Shown: piece by piece, positions 54,800-64,000 of the stretch
Position numbering within the stretch: position 1 is the stretch's first letter
How the letters are laid out: each line of letters opens with the position of its first letter
Origin: Limnoperna fortunei
Lineage: Eukaryota > Mollusca > Bivalvia > Mytilida > Modiolidae
Length of the DNA: 64,000 nt
Assembly (NCBI GenBank): GCA_944474755.1
Contig: OX104114.1
Span: 82,446,623 to 82,510,622, forward strand
Direction of reading: 5' to 3'
Program-made: the position numbers and the translations under genes
The notes under the pieces: model-generated
Told to the model about the DNA's origin: nothing
Seen by the model: the letters and a program-made list of their open reading frames with translations, nothing else
The model's database searches: none

Positions 54800-57228
54800 T
54801 AAATATATATACATAATGCCAGAATTAAGAAAACACCCAAATTCAAGGTATGCATTCATTTATTGTTCAAAAATTGAGTCAAACTAAAGAATTTGTATGG
54901 CCAAAAAAGGATTTTACTGCCAAATTGCTACTTCTGTTGCCATGGAAACATATTATTTATGGTGTATCTTTCTTAAAGGCACGGTGACATATGATTTTTT
55001 TTCTTTTCCTAAACTTTACAGCCAACCCTTTAAATACAGAAAGTTTAAGAAAATTCTATAATTTTTTTACCATTTTAGGTACAATGTATGAATAATTCCC
55101 TATTATTCTTTTTAGATGATGTTCCATGACTTTCTGAATCGATATAAACATAGCCTCTGATCGACTGGACATCATTCATTCAGTTCAGATTTGTAAACAA
55201 CCGATCATTTTTGTTACAAGTAAGATAGTTAGACAATTTGTTTGAAATAATAAAAACGAACTAAAATTATGTCATGATAATTTACACAAGAAAATCATTC
55301 TATATTTTTAGTTTTTCGTGATAAATAAGTCATTTTTTTGTTTTCTAAGACAAATTTTCACGATAAATACAAAGGTCATCAACCTTAGTATGCGACACAA
55401 CGCCTTGCGATTATATACCCATAATTATGTCAAATATCAAAAGCCTACCTCAAAAGGGACGGACAGACTGATCACTAAAGGGCGTCGGTGCTTATAAGCG
55501 AGGCCCTATAAATGGTGGTCTCGGGCCTATTTAATGTGGTGACAAGAAAATCCTGAGAGCGATTTCCGGTAGTTCGCTATATATTTATGATATTATTATC
55601 TTTTATTTTATAACATGAGAATTGTTACTGAATCTTTTATAAGCTTAGTCATTTATAACGTTAAACACGACACCATCATAATATTATAATATTACAATTG
55701 TATGACCGCATATCGGTCAGGTTTTCCATGATTCGTTCATCATCAATCAGGAAGAAAACAGAACCATGTCGTAAAATAATAGAAATTTTTAATATCAAAG
55801 AGTTTAATAAGACTTAACAATTTTTAATAAGATTTTAATAGGATTTGTTTTCTTTAATCAATACCACATTCAATGAATCATCCGACATATGAATATTTCT
55901 AGTCTTTGTCTAAAAGTTGCTAAATAGCTGATAGTTCGTATATCTGTTGGCTGTCAATTAATTAGGCTACAGAGGCAGCACTGTGATAACTGCACATCAA
56001 TGAACATGTTTATACTACCTCCCAATTTTTTTATTAGATTTTATTAGGATTATTCCCGATTCAATGAGCATTCGACAATATGTAAAAGGATTATTTCTAG
56101 TCTTTGTGATAAAAGCTGCTAAATAGAAATTAATTTTGGCATGATTAATTATTTGTTTTCTTCGACAGAAGATTTTGGGGGTGTATATTAAAGCGATATT
56201 TCGTTTATCTGTTGGCTGTCGATATAATGGGGCTAGATAACCAGCACTTTAGTAGCTACACATGAATAAAAATGATTGCTTCACTGTTTGCTTAACGTCC
56301 AGCGAGCAATATACATGCTCTAATCAAAACGAAAACAAACATATGCAGTGTCAAACCATATATTAAATCAACACTTATTAGATCTTTAACATTTAATATG
56401 TCAGCTTGCCATGGTCGCATCAAGTATTTTAAAGCCACATTTCCCTGTGTGTAATAATTGATAGCCTGGTAGCTTAACGTCCAGCAAGCAGTATTTCTCA
56501 ACGAGAGAATCGTTTTTTTTACTGCCAGTGTGAAAATATGCAATGTTAGCGGAAAATTCAGCCTCTTAAACGCCACTTTTCTTTACTTCCAAGTACTACA
56601 ATTTTTAGTGGAAGAAGCTATAATTCCTAGTGAAACATTCATCCATTGTTGTAGCTACAATATGCATGTACGCATTTTCGAAATCTCAAAATGGGTCTTT
56701 ATTATTCGGGGCATTCTTCGTATACGTTATCCACTTTTGTACGCAGTCAGGCTTTATATATCAACACCTAAGAGGACCAATCCGTCACCTGCGCACATCT
56801 GAGCTGGTCTGTGGTTCGAGCCCTTAAAATTCTTCCCATAACAGAGTGTAATTAATAGTTGTCGTTATTCGTCACACGTTTTTGTATCTGTTTTATGCTG
56901 GTTACGCACAATACAAATCTGTCCTCGTCATTATCACGACTGTTTACAAGCACAAATTCACAGCCCTGATATGTTTCCTTAGGTAGAGACATATAATTTA
57001 GAAGTCTAAAATGAACCTGCTCTTTTTCAAAATGGTCTTTATCGTGCAAGGACTGTGGCACATTACCAACTATGGTACATGTACGCGGTCAGGTTTTCAG
57101 TATTATGAAAGTGTGGCAATGATCATTTTCCTGTTTAACTAGGCTCTTTACATCCTTGTAAAACGGAACGACTAGTCCGTCACAATCACAATATATAAAT
57201 TTAAGATGCCAGTTAGTAACTATTATTT

Positions 57229-57230
<2 letters not shown>
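54800..57230. other. Gene-poor spacer
   Basis: No exon recognised. SINE-tail pieces lie at 56283-56320 (GCTTAACGTCCAGCGAGCAA) and 56470-56500 (GCTTAACGTCCAGCAAGCAG). Two similar blocks at 55850-55990 and 56030-56240 (GATTCAATGA..., TCTTTGT...AAA, ATCTGTTGGCTGTC) form a weak local duplication. Confidence 0.5.

Positions 57231-57232
<2 letters not shown>

Positions 57233-57290
<58 letters not shown>
57233..57290. repeat. (GA)n microsatellite
   Basis: About 28 perfect GA dinucleotides. Confidence 0.98.
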
Positions 57291-57293
<3 letters not shown>

Positions 57294-57524
57294 CATTCGA
57301 CCTTCGATGGTTTTGCTGATCCTATTAAAGCCAATTTCACGAAGCTCTCATAGCGACTACTGATAAGACAATCCCAAAGACACCGACAAAACATTTCTTT
57401 AAATAATTATGCACACGACACTGTATGCATCGTGTTAATACCTATTACCAATTACTTAAACATCTACCAGTCTTTCTTCAAAGTCTTATATCTTCTTAAT
57501 AATCTTCTTCTTTCATTGTGAAAG

Positions 57525-57790
57525 TATGGAGTATGGGTTAGAGCGAAGAATTAGCCTTTAGTAGCGGCTACAATAAGCCTACTCTTTTTCGAAATATACT
57601 AAAGGGATTTTAATCTCGCAAACACATCACCCACTATGGTTCGCGCAAGACCTGACAAACCCAAAACGAGAGGTTTTCCCCTATCCGCCACCCGAGGACA
57701 CATGGGCTGCTCTGTGGGTCGAGCAATGGGAAACCTCCCAGTATGGTCTGAGAAAGGTAACACTGGTGACACCATCGATTTTAAAACTAA
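57525..57790 (+). repeat. GC-rich interspersed repeat copy
   Basis: AAGTATGGAGTATGGG, CCGCCACCCGAGGACACATG and GTGGGTCGAGCAATGGG; best-preserved relative of 5065-5340. Confidence 0.75.
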
Positions 57791-57889
57791 TGGCTGTTTT
57801 GAGCATTTAAAAACCATATAACGATTTATTTGTTTGATAAGGGTTCTTCGCTACTTGCTACATTTTTTAAAGTTCTATCATTGCATCCA

Positions 57890-58080
57890 TGTTGTATCGG
57901 GAGAGGAACCCGGAGTACACGATAAAACCCCCGACCTTCGACAATAAAGCTATCAGTCCTTGTCAAGGTTGGAGACGAGCACACCCAGCGCGCAGTAAGG
58001 TTTGAACCGACAGTTAAGTATACGCCGTCCACATGATCAATAATTGATGACCTTCTACCGTAACCACTCAGCCAACATTG
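57890..58080 (-). mobile_element. SINE, reversed, tail missing
   Basis: ACCCGGAGTACACGATAAAA, TCAGTCCTTGTCAAGG, box B complement GGTTTGAACCG, CATGATCAATAATTGATG and head CCGTAACCACTCAGCCAAC. Confidence 0.82.
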
Positions 58081-58649
58081 TAAAGATCATACCGAAGCGT
58101 CGAACTTTAGTCCTCACAAGTTGTTTTTGCCAAACATTGAAAGGATTAACGCTATGTTTGGTTACACGAATCTAACAACATTCTGTGTGACATACAGTGT
58201 AAATACCGACAAGGAATCGGTACGTTCGATCATTTAGTGCGACAAAAAGGAACATGCAGTGCATTCTTTTTTTCAATTTAGAAACATCATAAGACACAGC
58301 GTTGAAATATTGTATTTTAAAGGATCTTTATGATATGAGGTTAAAATAGTTTACTTCCTACCTTTGTTTCAAACGTTTCATTTTTAACGATAATTAGATT
58401 TTAGGTAAATGCAACTTTGCTGGAATTAAAACATTAATCAATGACTCCATCAATAAAACTTTTGTTACATCCTTTTAGTTTGCTGTAATTATAGTTAACA
58501 GTTGTCAAGTTATTATTAGTCGAAATTATCTTACACATTTTCGTTAGATACCAACACTCGACCCTCAAAGATGCGTGCGCGTTCTTGGGTTGAGGATAGA
58601 TTCCTTTTCCATAGGTGGTTTTCGGTTCATAATACGTTCTGGCCGCAGT

Positions 58650-58970
58650 TAAGACGTGGTTACACGCGGTAGGACGCAAAATTTTAGCGGGTAATCGCGG
58701 GTGGAGCACGTTTGTTCCACGTCTGTACCGCGTTATTATCACGTGCATTAGCGTGTGTACCGCGTGTAAGCACGGACAAACGCCTTTCTCCGTGGAAGGC
58801 TGCAGTACCGTGGCGCTTCATAAGGACGCGGAACAGTCGTCGGCGTCTGTTCCGCAGGCATACCACGGGTAAACCGCGGGTAAGCCAATTTTGCACATTT
58901 TCCACCACGGGCAAAAAAACAATCGCGAAATTTTACCCGCGATACAGACGCGAAAGGCTGTGTGACCGAG
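58650..58970. other. CpG-rich block
   Basis: Dense CpG and repeated words (ACCGCGTGTAA, ACCGCGGGTAA, TTTTACCCGCGA) in AT-rich surroundings. Overlapping open frames on both strands follow from the lack of AT-rich stop codons. Could be a young repeat insertion not yet eroded by CpG decay, or a promoter-like island; no adjacent gene was found. Confidence 0.5.
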
Positions 58971-59059
58971 CCATAGCAACCAAACATGACTCCCACTCGA
59001 GTCTTGCAGTACATGACAAATCCCATTTAGTAGTCCCAAGGAATCCTTCTAATGATTGA

Positions 59060-61050
59060 GATAGAAAAAGTGCAAATTTATTTTATGTCGAATGGACAAG
59101 TAGCAAATGACAGCCATAAATGTGAATTTTCTACAACAACAACGAAATTTGTTTTATATCATATGTATGCTATTTTCAAAGACAAACCGCATTATAAAAT
59201 CTACCAAATCGGACAATGACCGACAACAATATACAAGCAACATTTCGGATCGTTACCTCCAATAATTATTCTTTTACTCATTATTTAATATGTCGTACAT
59301 ATATATGTCCTTTTCTTTTATCCTTCGTGTATCAACTCCGCCTCACAGCAATATTGATTTTTCTATTTCATAAAAAGACATTACAGATATCGCCTAACGT
59401 TCACTTGAAAAGAATCTGCACAGTCACTTACCATGTTCTTGGATTACAATAAGTTTTAAGATATCTTTTTGGATTAACTTCTAAATAAATTGAGGTAAAA
59501 CCTTTTTATCACTTTTACATTATACAAACCCAATGTAAAAACCAGAGTTCAATTCATAGCAATTATCGTAATATTGTTATTGTTTTCTTTGACAAGTTTT
59601 AAATGTCATGCAACATTTAAAAAAATCATTTTGGACACAATATAACATCCCTGTCTAACGCTCTACGTCAACATTGTTGACAGGGTGTAACGATGACGTT
59701 ACCGTTGACGATGGGCTGATACGAGGATACGCGCATCGGTAACGTCATCGGGGCTAATACCGGGTTACAACTTTCGGCTTTATAGCATGGGTAAATACCT
59801 CTATATCACTGATAAATATGTGATAATCCCGCATATATATGACAATAAAGCATGCCCACTGTTTTCTGCGTAAACTTTCCTTCAAACTAAGGAACCCAAT
59901 TTTCAAACCAAAACCAAACATCTTTGTTTCTCCATTGTTAATGAAAAGTGAATCCAATATAATTTTGTCTCTGAGCCTACCAAAATGACAGATTGTACAA
60001 TATTTACTAGACTGTCCCAACAAGCCAATGGAAATAAAATTTAAAATGCACACTAAAAAACGTATAGAGTTTTGGGTACGGACGGGAGATTTCAACTTTG
60101 TAGCAGCTTAAATGCGGCTACTTTTTGTCAGAAGTCGTCTATATTGATAATGGAACTTTACTTGCTCCAAAGGACAAAATGAAAGAGTGTTCAGTGAATA
60201 CAATCGCTGCTATATGTTGGCAAAGGACAAAGATCCTGTTGACTTTTTTGTAGTTAATTTTTAGTTTTTAGGCTTTAACTTTAAAATGCTTTCATCAATT
60301 TTCTTGACAGTTTTAGGGAGTTGTTTATTTTGATCGATTTGAGCTTTCTGTTTTTGTTTTGGTTAAAATTCTGATTTTTTGTTAAAGAGTTATTCGGCCT
60401 TTGTGAAAGAAGATTTTCTTTAGTTATCTACCTCAAGATAGCCGGACATTATTGATATGAATAGATGTGATTATCAATGCAGATATAATTCAGTATTCAT
60501 GAAGTGTATATCTTGTATTTATCTTCTGACGGACGATTCAGGCCCTCGTGACGCAGCTGTCTTTTTCAGCAATGGCGGCTATACTGGTTGCACGTTGGCG
60601 ACGTAAATAACACACGTTCTGACACCCAGCCCATCTATAAAAGGTAACTTTGGTTTAAATTGATTTAGTGGTTCCCGATGCAATTTTTAAATGCCAACGA
60701 CGGAAGTTAATCCAGTAAACACTCAATATAAATCTTGTATCTACATGTTTTTCGCTTATTTGTAATAATACAAGCGGGAAACAGTTCTGTATTATGAAGA
60801 CATACTAATAATTTTTCAATTTTAAAGATGTATATTAATAAAAATGACCAGAGGACTTCGATAAAAATGTTGAAAATCTCTCAGCATCAAAATCAGATTT
60901 AAATACATTTAATCGTAATCTATCAAGGAAGGCATTTTGGTGAAGGGATATTTATCTTATATTATATACTCATATAGAAATCTTTATTTTGATTCACTTA
61001 GACGCCGTCACGTGACAAGTGAGATTTCGCTGGGTCGACCGGTAACCGTT
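59060..61050. other. Gene-poor spacer with a CRE-like inverted repeat
   Basis: 59691-59704 and 59737-59750 are perfect 14-bp inverted arms (CGATGACGTTACCG) containing TGACGT. The 113-codon minus-strand frame at 59754-60095 begins next to it but shows no domain. 60550-60620 is moderately GC-rich. Nothing else recognised. Confidence 0.45.
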
Positions 61051-61059
61051 TGGTCGCAT

Positions 61060-61320
61060 GGTAAGGTCACCCTCGCGTGAGATTTTGCGAGATGTTGCGT
61101 TTGGATAAATGTACATGTACGTAATAAAAAATTCAAACAAAACAGTAGTATAACATTTTTCTGTCTACATTGTATGGGCTGGATTTTTGCCTGTGGAAAA
61201 AAGATAAAATGTCTAAAATATGTTGCAAACATTGAATTGTTTTCATTTAAATATTCGATATAATATAACAGTTATCACCCTAGATGATATGTGACCTGGC
61301 AAGCCCTCGGGTGACCTTAC
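61060..61320. repeat. 260-bp segment with 12-bp inverted ends
   Basis: GTAAGGTCACCC at 61060-61071 and GGGTGACCTTAC at 61309-61320 are perfect complements. The short length makes a mobile element only a possibility. Confidence 0.5.
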
Positions 61321-61744
61321 TTTCTCTGGGAAAGAAATTACCGGGTTACACACCAACTATGGTGATTATTGTATAATCTAATGGCCTTGTGCACTTGTAA
61401 CGGGCGAGATATTTGTTTTATTTAAACATGTTTCTTTCACTCGAAACGTCGTATATGGGCATAACACGCATAATGCTAAATTTCATACAAATAGGGAAAA
61501 AGTATAGGTGTCCACGGAAATTAGCTCAGGGGTTAAGAAAAGTTTTTCTACTTTCATTTCAATGTTGTCGAGCACTGATACATGTAAATCTTCTAGTATT
61601 GTCACGGAAAAAGAGTAGGTTCATTGCAGCCGCCACAAAAGGCTAGATTAGTTTGTTCTATCCAATACTCATATGTTTCAGGTAGAAGTCAACATCTCGT
61701 GCCATTAGGTGTGTCCTATTTCCGAGTGATTTTTATCATTTTTT

Positions 61745-61815
61745 TTCACTTGTTCTCGTCCTGAATGAAGCTTAAATACTGATTGCTGGACGATAGCGAT
61801 TTACTCTTTCAATAA
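61745..61815 (+). repeat. SINE tail, second family
   Basis: TTCTCGTCCTGAATGAAGC, TTAAATACTGATTGCTGGAC. Confidence 0.7.
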
Positions 61816-62284
61816 TTATTTGCCCGATGTCACATATTAAACATCTGTATAATAACAATTAACAGCCTAAGAACAATACCAGCAATTATGTAAAAATCCA
61901 AAAATTCAAGTGTTGTAAATCCACTAAACCAGTCAACGACAAAGGGAATACGTAAATCTTAGCAGATATCACCTATAGTTCTTCATCAATTCATACGACG
62001 ATGACACCCGCCATAAATTAGGTTCTTTTTTCTTAAGACATAATAAGAAACACTTGCATGTGCGACAACAATTTACAACAATCATAGAGAAATAACACAG
62101 AAAGCAATGACTAACCACCAAAACCCAACTCGGGCTAACTGTAAAACTAATGTATTCCGGGACACAACAGTTTGTTATGAATATTTTCTGGCGTGACATC
62201 CAACGCCTCCGCCAGTAGCGGATAGTGGAGTCCTTTCGTGCGATTCATACTCAGTACAATGTAACATGTTTGGAGTGTTCCACG

Positions 62285-62370
62285 CCATTATTTATCGGTT
62301 ACCTTGTGCTCGTCCTTAATGTAGCTTCAATATTCTTTGCTGAATGTTAAGCAAACATTCGATCAATGTG
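62285..62370 (+). repeat. SINE tail, second family
   Basis: GTGCTCGTCCTTAATGTAGC, TTCTTTGCTGAATGTTAAGC. The 62200-62280 stretch before it may be its body. Confidence 0.7.
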
Positions 62371-62399
62371 TTTGACAATCGCAGTTTAAGTGATGACAA

Positions 62400-64000
62400 T
62401 GGCAAGGGAGCACGACAGGGCAAGCAGAGCCGAGTCATCTGTACGTGAACTTTGAATAATTAATGTTTAGCCTCTAATTTGGAACATTACATTTTAGTCA
62501 AATTGTACCAAAACCTCTGATTAACTGTCTCTATAGTATGGTTATGGTATATAAGATAAACTGTTAGGAAATGATGATATTGATGAACACATCATTGCAT
62601 CTTTTTGCGCCGGTACCATTTTTAAAACAAGGTCTTGGTTTATATGTCACTGTAACAACGAATAATACATGTTCCATGTTATAATGCGAAGTTAAATATC
62701 AAAACGCAAATATCTATTTTATTATATTTAAATGTTTATAAACAACGTATAACGTATGAAAACAAAATTTTAATCAACCAAAGTACTGTACACCAGTTGT
62801 TTAGAAAACAACACAGTCTCGACAGAACGATATAACTAATCGTTTGCAACTGTCACATCTACGACTGGTGTTGGCAAATATTTCAAATACTGTACGGTTT
62901 CTAATGGAATAACTAAACATTCTGTGCAATATGCTAAGAAAGGTAAAAGAACATAGTTACTAATCATTTACACGACTTTGTTTTCAACCCAATAATAATA
63001 AAAATATATAGTTGTTAGATACAATCATACAACTAAGATTTAACCCTTGTGTTGTCTAATTCAATTTCATTGGGACTGTTGGGATGAAACTGTTTTTAAA
63101 TTATCTTTTTGATATATTCAAAACTTTAATTTAAACATGTATAAAAGACATTAAAAGTACAATACCAACCCCTAATGCAACATTTTAAACAAATAAAACG
63201 CTGACACTTTGTGCTGAACGATTTAAAAAAGGCTTATAAGTCAGTGTCTAAGGAGAACAAGTCTGACTTATAATTCTTTGAAATGTCTTGTCTTTAATCA
63301 AGGTTTTATCACACCGTCTTGCAAATTATATATCAAAATTAAAAATCCCCTGTCCTAAAAAGTCAATTTATAAATTGTTAGTAATAATGGAAATCTACGA
63401 TAACAGAATCGAGGACCTATAAGGTTTACAAAAGGGAAAATATTGTGTGTGCAGAGCTGCTAGTCATCATTTTAAAATTAACTTTTTTTGTGGCAGATTC
63501 TAATCGATACCGTAGAGAACAATTTTATCTAACACGGTGTCATCCTGGCCATACCATAATGCCCCATTTGTATAACCTAATGTTTGCCATGTTTTTTGTC
63601 TGTATTCACTTGGCCCGCATTCGGGAACGTTTATATCATGTCCATTCTTTTTCCAATCCATACATAAAATAGTAAAATATACTTTATTAAAAATTATACA
63701 ATTTTAGACGATGTTTTTGTTTTATTATGTATAAAGTGTGTAAATGTTGGTAGTTGTTATTAAACTATTAACGTTTGGACTAAAGGTAAGCAACACTCAA
63801 TAACGTAGTCTCTAATGTGTATAATCATGCAAGCTATGTCTTCTTTTTCAGAGAATATGAATTTACCTCGAACATCTGAAAATTGGCTGAATGTCTCTAC
63901 TAATCCAGTACTTTTTTAAGTCAACAAGTCTGAGAACATTTCGGATATTGAAGCAATAATATGTAATGATTATATTGGTCCTTTCCAGTGCGTATGTGGT
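62400..64000. other. Terminal spacer, nothing recognised
   Basis: AT-rich to the window end. The 75-codon frame at 63445-63672 has no domain or splice context. Confidence 0.4.

Noticed and set aside
59754..60095. 113-codon minus-strand frame
   Set aside because: No domain, no splice context and no relative in the window; length alone is not enough.
61515..61590. Possible tRNA (TTAGCTCAGGGGTTAAG)
   Set aside because: Box A is good but box B is poor (TGTCGAGCACT) and the stems do not pair; at best a tRNA-derived repeat remnant.

Overview
The window looks like eukaryotic nuclear DNA from a marine invertebrate, most likely a bivalve mollusc. It is visibly AT-rich, its genes are split by GT-AG introns of 1-3 kb, and it is full of tRNA-derived SINEs with the '...ATATAGCTGAAAAATTGCTGAAAGTGGCGTTAAA...' type of tail I associate with molluscs. 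It also holds Penelope-like, Tc1 and LINE fragments, many fold-back/TIR elements, and gene families that are expanded in bivalves. Species cannot be fixed from the sequence alone.

Layout. 1-2760: a large minisatellite followed by a repeat element with 29-bp direct end repeats. About 3885-23720 and 23905-37170: two tandem copies of one ~20-kb segment, much altered by separate insertions. Each copy carries one four-exon Golgi-type carbohydrate sulfotransferase gene (PAPS-dependent, Sulfotransfer_2/CHST8-14-like) on the + strand. Copy 1 has coding exons 11629-11758, 13541-13572, 16138-16338 and 18941-19846. Copy 2 has 28628-28745, 30651-30682, 32645-32845 and 34373-35278. Both models include a 32-nt micro-exon and keep frame through every junction. 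Both lie upstream of the same old SINE. The last exons are almost identical while introns, UTRs and N-termini have diverged, which suggests exon-limited homogenisation.

37678-49803 (minus strand): remains of a modular transmembrane receptor-like gene, built from phase-1 exons: signal peptide, SUEL-type lectin domain, sushi/CCP domain, four tandem EGF exons, a calcium-binding-type EGF, short stalk exons, then a transmembrane segment and a tyrosine-motif cytoplasmic tail. It carries several independent lesions (a frameshift in the lectin exon, a TGA in one EGF exon, a lost Cys and a lost Trp, a missing acceptor and a frameshift near the membrane), so I call it a pseudogene or a badly decayed allele.

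49800-64000: mostly gene-poor DNA with microsatellites, SINE tails and GC-rich interspersed repeats. It holds one unrecognised basic 211-aa open frame (52706-53341, minus). The rest of the window has no gene I can support. Exon boundaries come from reading frames and splice consensus by eye; identity figures are hand estimates.
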